A stretch of 64,000 nucleotides of DNA from Nitzschia sp. pyKryTriq1 (taxonomy: Eukaryota; Bacillariophyta; Bacillariophyceae; Bacillariales; Bacillariaceae), in NCBI GenBank assembly GCA_956465555.1, contig OY101115.1:2046001-2110000 (forward strand), read 5' to 3'. A program made the position numbers and the translations under genes. Positions 31,163-42,600 of this stretch are shown here, piece after piece. Below the pieces are notes generated by a model. It was not told the DNA's origin. It saw nothing but the letters and a program-made list of their open reading frames with translations, and ran no database searches. The stretch's first letter is position 1. Each line of letters begins with the position of its first letter.

Positions 31163-34081
31163 TTAGAAGTTCAGTGTCAGCTTCTTGAGAGCTTGAAATT
31201 TGGAGGGCGGCTTGCGAACGGGGCTGCGCTTTACTTTGGGCTTCACAACTTGAGGAGAAGGTTGCTTCTTGATTTCTTGTCGAGGCGGTGCATAATTCTC
31301 CTGCCCAAGTTTGGCTTGTGCCTCCCTCTCCTCCCACTCCTTGTCTCGAATATCGAGCTCTGGAGCTCGCTTAAAGGTTGGTGGTAGACTGAGGCCAAAG
31401 TGTACTTTGTCAGTCTTGCACCATTGGTTTTTGATATCATAAATGTAGTGAACCCTGTCCAAGTGAGTTCGAAGATGTTTCTTCACCAAAGTCTGATCTT
31501 CGAGCCGGGCCTCTCTAGCTCTCTGAAATTGCTCCTCATCCTCTTTGGTCCACTTGGTTTTCGCCAGTGCAGCTGCCTGCTTCACAGTCATCTTGAGATG
31601 CTGATTTTCTCCTTCTAACTCGAAGCACTTTCGTTCGTAAAGCTCCTTTGCACGTTGAAGTTCTTGCATCTTTTTTCGTAGTTCTTCAACCTGCTTATCA
31701 GACTCTGCATTACCTCCATGGGTGTTTTGGCCACGAGATACCGACGCTTCCCGTCCGTTTGATGCAGCAGCGTTCGTTCCTCGGTCTGGGTGCACTTTTT
31801 GTGCATGATCGTCCCCACGAACAGGCCGATTTTGAGTTGAGGTGTTTGTAGTGCGACGGTGTTCATCATATGAGGATTTGTTTGGCATGTCATGTTCTTT
31901 GCTGGTACTTTTTCCCAGCTTGGTGGCCCCTGGCTGACGGGGGGCACTGATGGCTTGGAGAGCCTTCGGACTATGACTGCGATGGTAGTCCACATCCAGT
32001 GTTTGCCTAGTCGATGATTTCTTGGCTTCAAAGCTCTTCTCAGTATCACCTTGACTCGGTCCATTCTCAAGTGATGAGCGAATGAGGGGCTGACGCGTGG
32101 ACTTCCCTTCATACGTGAACTGCTTAGGGCGTGTCGTTTCACTGTCCAAAACGGGGTGCCTCTTTGTGAGGTCTCTTTCCACTTGCTCCACTCCATTTGA
32201 ATGTGGAGCATTTGCCGTTCGGCCTCCGACATTCGAGGAAGCATACGTGGATGTCACCCGTTGGCGCTCCATAACTGGATCACTCAGCTCTTTCTTAGCT
32301 GGGATTCTCACGCCGGGGAAGTCAGATACGTAATTCGGATTCTTATGGGGCTTCGTATAATTGTTGAGCGCGTGAGAATGCATAGGTGGTGCCAGCGGTT
32401 CTGGTGCCTCGAGTGGTGGGGCTGTTGGTTTCGGTCCGGGGCGGTACGTCTCTCGGGCCTTGGAAAAGGAGGGAGCGTAAGCAGGAGGCTGAACAACCTG
32501 TTCTTCGTCCGCTTCGTCGATGGACGCCGTCAAAGTCAATGAATGTGGTGAAGTATTGCGGAATCTGCTCGATCTGCTCTTGAAACTCTGTACAGATCCT
32601 TGGTCGGAAGAGTCATCCTCGTCCGTAGTCGTAGTCCTGGTCAAAGTGGATCGCGACCCGGTTGACACTGAGTCCACACGAGTCAAGCCAGTCGACACCT
32701 TCCCGCCGGCAGAGATGAGCGCGTTGCCACACAAAAGCTCCATATCTTGCAGCAGAATTCGCTTTTCATAGTAATCAGCATGACCGGGGTAAGCAGCAAG
32801 TAATAGCGTAACCTTGGATGACACACTGCTCGTAAACAATGACTGCAGCAGCATGGTCACTTTGTGTTGTCGGAAAGGAACTGGTTTCAACTGGCGTTGA
32901 ATAGGATCCTTCTCCCGTGAGACACAGGAAATTTCACTCATTGTATCGTCGACAACGTCCATCGGGTCGGTTTTGCCACTGCGGACATTGGTGTTTTGAA
33001 TCATAGTGCGAAGGCAGTGCAGAACTGCCGCACTTGCTTCTTGGTTTTGGTTGGCAACACTCTCCTTTCCTCGACTCTGGCTTTTCCTGCCCTTCTCCAA
33101 TCCGGCCATATCGAGAATGGCAATCGTGTCGCCCTTTTGCGTTCCATCGCAAATCGGTTGGAGAGTGATAAGAAGATGGTGGTTGTTTCCTTTGGCAGCT
33201 TTTGCACTGTTGGTCAGTCCCTTTTGTAGCACTTCACGAGCTTGGGTCACATCAGCGCAGCCCTCGACAGACAGATCAATATTCTCCACGTCAACTTCGG
33301 AAAGCTCGCTCGACGACGACCGGAGGGGGGATCGAATCGGGCTTGTAACAGCACGCTCGAACTTTGCAGCCATGCCTCGAACTGTCAAGTTCCGCTTCGG
33401 CTTCTTTTCTTTTGACTTTTCTGACGTTCCCGAACTCAACAGGTCATGAATAGTGCACGCGTGAGGGTCCGATCCTTTCGTATGCGTGACTTGAGCAATA
33501 GAAATATTGACGGCAAATTCTTTGGACCCAGTGTCGGCACTAGTATGGTGCTTGGACTGAGAGAACAAACTATCGACTAGTCGAGGGACCAAACCGTCTT
33601 GCGAGGCTCGTCGCTTGGAAATGCTGCTCCCGCCGAGGCATGTGTAGGTCTTTCCCGAACCAGCGACACCCATGCAAAGAAGAACGTGAGTTTTGGGTCC
33701 CTTGTTTGCTCTGTGAACGCCTGTTTTTAGAGAGGTCATGGCGGCGGTGGCGATGGGAAGCCCCAGCGTGTAGTAGATCTTATCTTGACTTGTAGAGTCT
33801 GGAAGTACATGATTGAAGTGATATTCAGTGGGAGTATTGTTTGCTGTAGCATCAGATTCGGTTCGAGCTCGAGGCCCACCAGCCATGGGCGACGTTAGAG
33901 AGGCTGGGTGGAATGGATTGAGTACAACTGTGGCGGGACCATTCCGAATAACGCTGTCGACCTGCTCAAGAACAATCGAATCTTCTCCTTCTTTCTTGGA
34001 CAATGGTCGAAGTCGGAGAACCGACTCGACGCTAATGTTACCATGGCTGGTTGCCGACGGGTCAATGCTTGAAATCATCAT
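31163..34081 (-). CDS. Kinesin-like protein with degenerate motor
   Basis: Single-exon protein of 972 aa from the ATG at 34081; codons upstream to 34444 are open but include GTAC-repeat sequence. The motor-like region spans about 15-520: SVESVLRLRPLSKKEGED, the P-loop GVAGSGKTYT at 138-147, the switch II block ILDMAGLEKG near 322, and FRQHKVTMLLQSLFTSSVSS, which corresponds to the PYRdSKLT helix. The switch I SSRSH box is absent, replaced by AAKGNNHHLLITL, and switch II has DMAGLE in place of DLAGSE. The tail is disordered (Ser/Thr/Arg-rich), followed by a coiled coil at about 800-850 (KQVEELRKKMQELQRAKELY) and a basic end (QVVKPKVKRSPVRKPPSKFQ). ATP turnover is doubtful. Confidence 0.8.
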   Translation of the reverse strand: MMISSIDPSATSHGNISVESVLRLRPLSKKEGEDSIVLEQVDSVIRNGPATVVLNPFHPASLTSPMAGGPRARTESDATANNTPTEYHFNHVLPDSTSQDKIYYTLGLPIATAAMTSLKTGVHRANKGPKTHVLLCMGVAGSGKTYTCLGGSSISKRRASQDGLVPRLVDSLFSQSKHHTSADTGSKEFAVNISIAQVTHTKGSDPHACTIHDLLSSGTSEKSKEKKPKRNLTVRGMAAKFERAVTSPIRSPLRSSSSELSEVDVENIDLSVEGCADVTQAREVLQKGLTNSAKAAKGNNHHLLITLQPICDGTQKGDTIAILDMAGLEKGRKSQSRGKESVANQNQEASAAVLHCLRTMIQNTNVRSGKTDPMDVVDDTMSEISCVSREKDPIQRQLKPVPFRQHKVTMLLQSLFTSSVSSKVTLLLAAYPGHADYYEKRILLQDMELLCGNALISAGGKVSTGLTRVDSVSTGSRSTLTRTTTTDEDDSSDQGSVQSFKSRSSRFRNTSPHSLTLTASIDEADEEQVVQPPAYAPSFSKARETYRPGPKPTAPPLEAPEPLAPPMHSHALNNYTKPHKNPNYVSDFPGVRIPAKKELSDPVMERQRVTSTYASSNVGGRTANAPHSNGVEQVERDLTKRHPVLDSETTRPKQFTYEGKSTRQPLIRSSLENGPSQGDTEKSFEAKKSSTRQTLDVDYHRSHSPKALQAISAPRQPGATKLGKSTSKEHDMPNKSSYDEHRRTTNTSTQNRPVRGDDHAQKVHPDRGTNAAASNGREASVSRGQNTHGGNAESDKQVEELRKKMQELQRAKELYERKCFELEGENQHLKMTVKQAAALAKTKWTKEDEEQFQRAREARLEDQTLVKKHLRTHLDRVHYIYDIKNQWCKTDKVHFGLSLPPTFKRAPELDIRDKEWEEREAQAKLGQENYAPPRQEIKKQPSPQVVKPKVKRSPVRKPPSKFQALKKLTLNF

Positions 34082-34394
34082 TGATTCTCTACTTATTTGG
34101 TACAAACTCAAGTAATGGGAATATCTTGGAGGTTTGGTGATTCTTGCTTTGCTTTCTGCGATTTTGGAAATTCGCAAAGAGCCGTTGTGTCGGTTTGTGA
34201 GGCACACCCGGCGCGACATAACGAAGGGAGCAAATGGAAGACGTCGCCTCCGACACATAAAAGACTGACGGGGCCTCATCAGGTCCATGCGCGCATGCAT
34301 GCGAGGGCCCCGCCGCGAGCGCACTTGCTCTGATACGACTACATGGATCCGATGATTGGCTCGAGCTCCTTGCGACCAGACCGTCATCAAGGCA

Positions 34395-34494
34395 CATACT
34401 GTACAGTACCAGGTACTTGTAGACAGACTACCATTACAGTACAAGTACTTGAATGCCCGCTACGACTACAGTACCTGGTACCAGGTACGGTACG
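34395..34494. repeat. GTAC palindrome cluster
   Basis: TGTACAGTACCAGGTACT, GTACCTGGTACCAGGTACGG and related words directly abut the left end of the TIR element. Confidence 0.75.
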
Positions 34495-35149
34495 GGTCAA
34501 AAACTGGTTTGAACCACGGGAATGAGTTTGGACCGCGTTGGGGTGCAAGTTGTGCCACTTTCTCTATTTCTTGATCAAAAATGATGTTTTTCCTACTTTT
34601 TTTGGGCTTTCCGACACTAATGAGCCTTCCAAAAATGACAAAGAAGTTCTTAAAACGTATCGTTTGATGCATCAATAGCAGGGTTCCAATAACAGAAGAT
34701 GATATTCGATATTTTTGCATTTTGTAAACACCGCGACCTGGATGATTTTGGCACAACTTGTCTGTCCTTCGTCAAATATAAAAATATAGACAACATCGTA
34801 TATGTAGGTATATATGGTGTCTCACCCACGCATGCGCGCTACGATTTTTGGTTTCTCACCCGCCAAGCGCAACGAGCGATGAAGTTGTGCCATTTTGAAC
34901 CGTAGAATTATGTACGAGAGCTACGGACGTACCGGTTGGGACCGCGTTGCCATTTTTTGTCTCTTTTCATCGGTAGTAAGCAAAGTCAAGGACCAATCCA
35001 TTAGATCCTTGACTAAACGAAGTGGAGGATGATAATATGAACAGAGGCATCATAAAAAGAAATTAAACTAAAGTGGAATTTCTGAAAGAGATATTTTTAG
35101 TCCAAAGTTGTGCCAAAAAGGTGGTTCAAACCAGTTTTGACTCGTACCG
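34487..35149. mobile_element. Non-autonomous TIR element (MITE-like)
   Basis: Left end GTACGGGTCAAAAACTGG followed by TTTGAACCAC (34490-34517); the right end read in reverse is GTACGAGTCAAAACTGG followed by TTTGAACCAC (35147-35121). That is about 27 bp of terminal inverted repeat with one substitution and one indel. The interior (about 600 bp) has no open frame of note but repeats GTTGTGCCA in both orientations (near 34550, 34750, 34885, 35106) and GGACCGCGTTG near both sides (34530 and 34940). The size and lack of coding sequence fit a MITE or deleted DNA transposon. A target duplication cannot be read because both ends sit in GTAC repeats. Confidence 0.7.
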
Positions 35150-35264
35150 GTAGCTATTCATTCGTAATAACCCTATTTTTCGCTGCTTCACGATTTACGA
35201 TATTATTTTATACCAGTGCAGACCTCGCGTAGACGCTGATCTCCGCCGCATTCCTTCTTCCGCG

Positions 35265-35400
35265 CAAACCAGTACCAGTACTTGTAACTACAAGTACACG
35301 TACGCCGTACAAGTTAATCGTTCAAGATACGCAGTACCACAAGAGAAGTTCTGCTCCTACGGTACGAGTATTCTATTGCATTGTACTCGTACGATATAGC
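35265..35400. repeat. GTAC palindrome cluster
   Basis: CCAGTACCAGTACTTG, GTACACGTAC and TACGGTACGAGTA words upstream of the cyclophilin gene. Confidence 0.7.
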
Positions 35401-35492
35401 CAACTTCCGGCTTCATCTTCTTGTCCAGCCCCTCATAACTTCACCGCTACTAGCTAGAGTTCTACTTGTACCGGAGCTCGCTTCGGAGAATA

Positions 35493-36437
35493 ATGACACT
35501 TGTGAAACTAAGTGCAGGAGGTCGTCCAGCAGCCAGCCGAAAAATGCAGCGCTATTCGTTACTGAAAACTGTGGGTGCTGTGCTGTTGACCTTGGGTTTA
35601 ATCGCAGTTTTGTTCCAGAATGATCCCTTCCCTGGTGTGCGCAAGGCCGCGATGCGACATCGACGACAAGCCGAACTGCAGAGGGACTTTCGGAACCCAG
35701 AAGGCGAGGAAGTTGCGGATGCAGGTGCGACGGCGGGTTCGGGAGACGAGGGAGGAGATGCGGAGAACAAGCATCAGTTGGAAGATGGGGGTCGAATCTT
35801 TACTTTCGAGCTAGAGAGTCTCACCGATGGCGGAAAAGGAAAGGTTGTCATTGAAACCAAACCATCATGGGCTCCGCTAGGTGTTCAGCATTTCCACGAG
35901 CTGATGGATGCTAACTTCTACGATCAAGCCAAATTCTTCCGCGTGGTGACAGATTTTGTCGTTCAATTCGGCATAGCGGCGAATCCCGCAAACAAACGAC
36001 CGCAAGAAATTCAGGACGACCCTGTTGTTCAGACAAATGCTCGAGGTACACTGACCTATGCGACTTCTGGGCCCAATACAAGAACGACTCAATTATTTAT
36101 TAATACAAGGAAGAACGGAAATGGATCTTTGGATAGACAGGGATTTGCTCCGATAGGAGAAGTAATCAGGTACGTCTTGTTCCGCGCTTTTTGTTTCGTC
36201 GAGAGAATAGCAACCAACACTGACCTTTTTCAACCGCACAACGCAAATAATAGCGGGATGGAGTTTGTCGATGCGATCTATGCTGGATACGCACAAAGGC
36301 CCGATCAGGGGAAGATCCAGCGGCAGGGAAATGCCTATCTTGATAAGGAATTTCCTCTCCTATCGTACATTTCGAAAGCGTACAAAGGGGAGGTAATGGA
36401 AGGCGCGGCCGACGGCGAAGAAGAAAACAACAACTAA
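35493..36437 (+). CDS. Membrane-anchored cyclophilin-type PPIase
   Basis: Exons 35493-36169 and 36254-36437 give 286 aa. Residues 24-41 (LKTVGAVLLTLGLIAVLF) form a signal anchor after a short basic N-terminus, so I infer a type II protein with its domain in the ER or Golgi lumen. The cyclophilin domain covers about 105-270: FELESLTDGGKGKVVIE, WAPLGVQHFHELMDANFYD, FFRVVTDFVVQFG (the FR and Q of the active site) and QLFINTRKNGNGSLDRQGFA, then GEVISGMEFVDAIY across the junction. The usual GMxxG signature is altered, so isomerase activity may be reduced. The 84-nt intron is a multiple of three with no stop, so its retention would only insert 28 residues. The start is the ATG at 35493; the upstream TTG frame is ignored. 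Confidence 0.85.
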   Translation: MTLVKLSAGGRPAASRKMQRYSLLKTVGAVLLTLGLIAVLFQNDPFPGVRKAAMRHRRQAELQRDFRNPEGEEVADAGATAGSGDEGGDAENKHQLEDGGRIFTFELESLTDGGKGKVVIETKPSWAPLGVQHFHELMDANFYDQAKFFRVVTDFVVQFGIAANPANKRPQEIQDDPVVQTNARGTLTYATSGPNTRTTQLFINTRKNGNGSLDRQGFAPIGEVIRYVLFRAFCFVERIATNTDLFQPHNANNSGMEFVDAIYAGYAQRPDQGKIQRQGNAYLDKEFPLLSYISKAYKGEVMEGAADGEEENNN

Positions 36438-36519
36438 ATTTTGCATTTCGATGTGTAAACTACCACTAGCAGCATGGTACATACTGTATTCGTAGAGACC
36501 AATAATTATTCTTGACGCA

Positions 36520-39500
36520 TCAACCCGCCCCACCTCTCTGCGGCATTGCGTGGCTCTGTCCATGACCCAGCTTTGCCAAGATCCACTCCGAGCTAAAATG
36601 CTGCGGCATGTCAGCCGTGTTGAACATGCTTCCTCCCCAGGTAACGCAGCGATAATAGCTCTCCATCGCTGCCGTCAGTTCAGAGTTGGACTTCCACGGA
36701 GACGTACTCTTAATGTACTCCAGCACCTCGATATGATTTCGAAATTCCGTGCCATCGTTGGAACGATCTGAATTCTGGAAATTCTGGTCTGATCCCAGAG
36801 CGGGCGTTGTATCGAGCGTAACGTACATGTCAGCTTCTGCCCCGGCTTCTGTTTTCGAGAGTTGAAGTCTATCCCAAAGACGCGCATAGAAAGCGGTTTG
36901 TGCTCCCGGACGAATGTTGCTCTTCTGTTCCCCATGAGTGCCCCTGGCTGCCGCCATTCTCTCCTTAATCTCACTGCTTACCAATGGGCACCTGGCAATA
37001 TGTTTGTCAGCCGAAGTTGCTGTAGTGCTGAGGCTCGCGACGTTCGAATAGAAGTACTTGCCCTCGCCGGTACTGCCCAGGCAGTGACGACAAACAAGAC
37101 CAGGCATACCCATCGTGAGAAACGAGCGTCTACCCTTGCCGCGTATATCCTCGCTTGTTGCTTTGCAGGCAATCATTTGATCCATAACTGTGTTGACGAA
37201 ATCAGTCAAGTCGTTTCGATCCGAAGGAAGCACGATCTCCTTGAGGTTCGCGGACATTGGCTTGTTCTTCGAATTACCGTTGCCGTTCTTTTCTTTCGCC
37301 TCTCCGAGACGAGAAACAATGAATTTTGGAAATTCATGGTTCATTTCGTACTCTTCTCGAGGCAATTGAAAGGAAGGGGCAAACATTTGTTGTCGATTTT
37401 CCACAAGGAAGTTGATTAGCTCCGTGACTACACCGGTGGTGTTCTCCACTTGCTGAAGAGACACATCAGAGTGATTCAACATCTTCGGCAAGATTAGAAG
37501 CAAACGCATCAGATGGTCGCAGTGTAGACTGTCCCTCCATAAGGCTCCTTCCTCCAGGACGAAATCCTCGGTTTCTGTGTCATACAACAGCGCAGGAGCT
37601 GCGGTCTCAAACAGCGTCGCAATGTGCTCGACAATCTTCTTGATCGAATTCTTGGTATCCAAATTGTTGCTGTCAAAACTCTGCTCAAAGGCCCGCAATG
37701 CCTCTGATACTGTAGTTGCAGTTGATCGTTCGTTGTCGCCTTCGTCCATGGCAGCACAATTGACAAACATTTTCTTCGCTTGTTTTGGAATATAACCAAG
37801 CCCAAGCTCGGCAGTTTTTCTCGCAAACTTTCCACGTTGTATCGCTGCCTCCTGCTTCAGCATACGTGTTCGGCTTGTATCCTTCTTCTTACCAGGGGGC
37901 GAATATGTTACCGACGAGGGTAGCTCCCCTGCTTCTAGCTTCCATTTTGCTTGCTTTAGCACTGGCCAGACGATGCAAAGGAAAATGGGCTCTGTGTTCG
38001 GCTTGTAATCCACCGTAGCAGTAGAGTTGAAGAGAATATCGGGAACAGCTACTTTCTCCTCAACATGCTTCGCTGCTCGCCTTACTAAACTGAAACGAGT
38101 TATCTCCTTCCCGCCCAGAGCCTCCCTGGCAGAATCGAGTAGTTTCTCTCGCAGATCTTTAAGCATTGACATCCCTTCAACTGCGATGTTGGCAACTCCG
38201 CACAAAGCTGCACTCTCGACGACCGCGAGGATTTGCGTTCGTACATACCATATAATATCAATTTTTGCTTCAGCTGCTCGAGCATCGTCCAAGCTCCGGA
38301 AGTCTGGAGCAGAACTGTCCCTGCCTTCTGTAGCAAGAAAGAACCACTCGTCTTTGGCCTCTAGCTCGAACTCGGGCTCACCACAAAGTGCCATGGCATC
38401 CCGGTATCCCTGGTTAAGCCTTGCCTTGAGATACCCCGTGGTTGGAAATACGTTGGACGAGTGAGAAGTGTCTCCCTTGCATCTCAAGGAAATTTCAGCG
38501 AGAGCTGCTTGATCATGGACCCCAGAGCATTTTAATAAGTTCGCGACTGCCTGAGAAATCAATGTTCGAAGATCAACAACAAGGCGTTCCTCCGACCAAT
38601 AGTCTTCGAGCCCTAAACTGAAGTTCGAAATTAGGCGAACGGTCTCTCGAAATAGTCTGTCAGCCATTGGGCACCACATCTCTTGGCTCGTCCAGAAGCC
38701 TCCAAAGTTACCCGAGAGGGACTCTGCCATCAATTCGTTTTTGCATTCCGAAAGAAGAAACGGTTGGACATCCTTCGACCAGACAGGATGACCACGCAAA
38801 TCCTCCATGACCTTCTCCTGCCAGAGTGGTTTTAAGGCGACAGCTGGGAAAACGTTCGTCTTGATCTCTTTCTGAAGCGCAGAAATGATTCTCAGAGCTA
38901 CCCAGTGCATTCTCCTCCGAGCGACAGCAAGATCAGCTACGTACTTCGAGTCGACTTGAGTCTCTTCACTGTCCTTTTTCTTCCTCTTAAATGTTTTGGA
39001 TACGTCCGCGTAAACGCTTTTCCCGATGTCATATTCCAAGAAGTCAATAAGACCCCTGAGATCGGTAGCGTGCAGAGTGTTGATGTTTTCTTCGATCCAA
39101 CTCCTTTGACCTGCATCTAAATCTTGCCCGAAAAGCGCTTCTGGGGCGGCAGGGAGGAAACGTAGCTCCACCGTCTGTCCTTTCTCCATCGGGTGTGCAA
39201 TGTATAGGAAGGATTTCTTCCCACCTTCCACTCGCCTCTCAAAAACATTCCACGGAACGCCTGCATCATGGGGTTGACTACAGTCACCTTGAAAAATGAA
39301 AGTTTTGAGCACCCGTTGTATAGCAAGCAATGCTTCTTTTAGACGACAAAAGAATGAAGAAATATGAGGTTCAGTTGGAGCCGGCACTTCCCATCCCGCT
39401 TTTATGAACTACTCATAGCGTACCTTTACGAGACGATGACACCACACCGTATCTCCCGACTTCGATTAACCCACTTTCCTGGGAGCAGAAGGGTTTCTTT

Positions 39501-39658
39501 TCCGTTGGTACGATGGAGAAAGTTTCTTTAGTGTCCTCTGAGACAGGTAAACTGCGGGTTTTCGTCTGGTGTCGTTCGAAGAGGGAGCTCGCTGGAAGGG
39601 CTTTATTGGAGACCTTCGCATTCATATTCCCTAAATATGTGAGGTAGGTAGATGCCAT
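36520..39658 (-). CDS. C-terminal half of large C2HC-finger protein
   Basis: As a stand-alone model: exons 39658-39424 and 39335-36520, 1016 aa, with an 88-nt intron whose acceptor (TCTAAAAG) and phase 1 fit exactly. The long helical body shows no known enzyme motif. Near the C-terminus (37115-36960) is GMPGLVCRHC followed about 30 residues later by DKHIARC, a C-x2-C...H-x3-C zinc-finger pattern; similar GLPGLVCRHC fingers are, to my knowledge, common in diatom proteins of unknown role. The start ATG lies only 29 bp after the stop of the upstream block (39688-43754), far too close for independent promoters. A splice from 39797 to 39631 joins the two in frame, so this is probably the 3' part of one 2306-aa gene rather than a separate gene. 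Confidence 0.7.
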
Positions 39659-39687
39659 GGATTTATCGTATGAGCATTTCCTTGAAG

Positions 39688-42600
39688 TCAGCTCGAAGAA
39701 AAATGTATCCTTGCCTTTATGTATGGTAACACTGGAGTGAGAATCACGAACAGCTCACTAGGGGGCATATCCATACCTACTCGGCTGTGATACTTACCGC
39801 TGTCCACACAAAAATTTCTCTTTGGTCCTCCAATGTTGACCTCTTGAAGCGCTTGGCGACTCGAACTTTTCACAGCTTTAGCCAGAGGAGTGGGTTGTGG
39901 TTTATCTTCTGGAGCAGCTGGGGGTTTAGCTTGTGGCGTCTCTGGTGGCATAGCTTGCGGACCATGCTCTGGTTGATCGACGCTGGTTTCTTCCTTTCGT
40001 CGCCGCCTCTTGAGTTTCTTACCAGCGTTACGTCCGGCATTCAGAGTCACAAGCTCACCTTGACCACTTTCCTCGGCAGCTTTTCGCACGATGGCTTTCC
40101 ATCCACTGATGGAAGCTACCGTTCCCAGACCTTTGAGTATAGGCATGTCGTTATCTTCGCGATACTTACCGAAAGCATCTGCAAGATATTTTGTTTTGGC
40201 CGCAAGGAAGCCCTCAGCGTCTTGGATATTGATAGAACCGAGAAACTTCCTAGCCATTCCCGACAGAGCTTCAATCGGATTGGCAAATTTTTTGGTCTCT
40301 GTTTTCTTCGTTTTCTCGACAGATTTTTTTGATCCAAGCTCCACCGTCTTTTCCGTTTGCTTTTTCGGTTTTTGGCCCTCCTCTATCTCAGCGAGTTCCT
40401 TTTTAACTCGTCGGCACCATTCATAGACAAGCCGAACGCACGAGCTGGGCTCACAAGACCCGCTAGGTACACCGGAAAAGTCTCTGCGCATCTTTATGAT
40501 AGCATTGACTATTGGTGAGGTTAGTCCTTTGTCAGCGTCCAGCAGCTTTTGTGCCGTTGTAATCCCCACAGAAGCTAAGACGTTCGTCGTCTCCTTTTTG
40601 ACCAAAACACTGGCAAGAAATTCTTTTGATTCGAGCGCCGCCTGCATCTTTGGTGATACAGCCGGTACAAGAGGTGCCGGTTTCACCTCTGGGGGGGTTC
40701 CCGGCGTCTCGGGTTGCGCTTTCTTGGCCACACTCGCCTTTGTACCAGCCTGAGTCGAAGGAGGACCCACGGACTCAGATGGGTCACGTTCAACCGTTTT
40801 CAGGAGGTCGGCATTCTCCAAAACGCGACCATCACCCTTTTCAAGATCCATGGCATCCTTCACCAAAGTTTTCCACGAAGATATCATTGCAACTTTACCG
40901 GTCCCTCTCAAAGGCTCAAGATCCTTCGTGTCCCTCCAATCGCTCAGCATATCGGCCATATCCTTTGTCCTTCGTTTGATAAAAGAAGAATCGAATATTT
41001 TACAGTAGTCGAAGAGAAAATCTTTCGCCTGCCCACTGAGCATGGCCAGAGGCCCCCCAAACCATTCTCGATCTTCCTTGCCGGGGGCAGGAAAAGACCC
41101 GATTGCAAGTTCCAACCGCATCCCGACGGCGAGAAAGTGCTTCGCGATGGTACCAGCTGTGCCGCCTACGAGGCCGCATTTTTTGCGCCACAACGCATAC
41201 ATGTCAACTACAAGTCCCGTCTCTGTCCTTCTGAGACTCAAAAAGTCCATTGCAGTTTGAATATTAGCTGACGCAAAGAAATTCAAAGTGCAACGGGGAA
41301 TCAGACAGGAGAGTGCGCCATCGAGTAGAAACTGGTTCCTGGTTCCGAGGCGGTCATTTGATGGGTCTCGGTTCCGAACTTTTCCGGACCACAGTTCCAG
41401 CAACCTTTCGGCAGCTTCTCTTGAAGTTGTTCCTGATTTATCCGGAGAAGGCTCGTGGACGGCGGGACCTGGTGAGCTTTTGACAGCAACTTCGGGGGAG
41501 CTAGACTCAGCCGTCGCCTTCTCCGCAACATCAGTCGATTCATCGTAATCTTGCCGACTCGCATCATTTTTGGGGGTAGATTTCTCACTTGGTGAATCAT
41601 TAACATCGATTCTTGTAGCTGCTGCAGCGGCCAGCTTGGCATCTGGAGAACTAGAGTCATTTACTGGAGAAGCCTCCGACTTCACCACCGCTTGTTCCTC
41701 CTCCTCCTCCTCAGCGCTCGCCGCTTTGTCTATTTTATTGTTGGAGGATGCAGTCTCAGAAGCTGTTGTAGCGGCCAGCTTGGCATCGGGGGGTAAAGAA
41801 CAAGAGTCATTCACTGAAGAAGTCTCTGACTTAACCACCACATGTTCCCCCTCCTCAGCATTCGCCGCTTCGTCTTTTTCATTGTTGGAGGATGCAATCT
41901 CAGACGAATCGCGGCAACTGTTATCTTCCTTTAGAAAATCGGAAGACATGATGGCCTCGATCAATTCGTTTCGAAAGCTCGCTGCTTTGCCCTGCTTCGC
42001 GTGTAGTACGGTCTCCAGTTGTTGAAGCGACACGATCCACATTTTCTCTGCGAGAAACCGGCAATCCTTTTCAGGGAGAACTTCCATTAAATCAGTCTTT
42101 CCAGAGAGTAGGCTATTCGTCGATTCCTGCTCTTTCTTCCCTTTGTAAGTTTTCTTTAATGGTCTCGTTTTCTTTGGCAATTTGGTCTCGGCAATGGATA
42201 CTACGGTTGGGGGCACCACTTGAGGATGCGGAGCCAATATCGTCTTAGGTGCAGACCCGAGGATTGCAGCAATTAGATCAGGGCGTAGCGAAGTTGCGGC
42301 GGGGGGAGCTGGAGACGCCTTTTTCAGGGTTGAAATGTCGAAAGATTCGTCCTCGTCCGCATCATCGAAAATTCCCTGCCCATCCATTCTCTCTTGATTT
42401 GATGGGACCTGCTGTCTGGAAGAATCATGCAAATGTATTTTCTTAACAGAGAGAGACTTTTCGTTTTTCTCGGAGGCAGCAATGTTCTGCTGTTGGTCCT
42501 GGTCCTGGTCCTGTGAGGATTTACTATTTGACGAATCTTCCCTACGACTCGCTGCTTCAACAGGATCGGCCGACGAGGAGATGGCTACCAAGGGAGTGGC

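Larger units (their letters stand above)
34082..35492. other. Intergenic region with GTAC repeats and TIR element
   Basis: No gene seen. GTAC palindromes at 34395-34494 and 35265-35400 flank or overlap the ends of the TIR element at 34487-35149. The rest of the 34.1-34.4 kb part is the upstream region of the kinesin gene. Confidence 0.5.

Noticed and set aside
31615-32244. 209-codon minus-strand ORF inside the kinesin-like gene
   Set aside because: It is a second frame of the same strand within a continuous 972-aa ORF and shows no conserved features.
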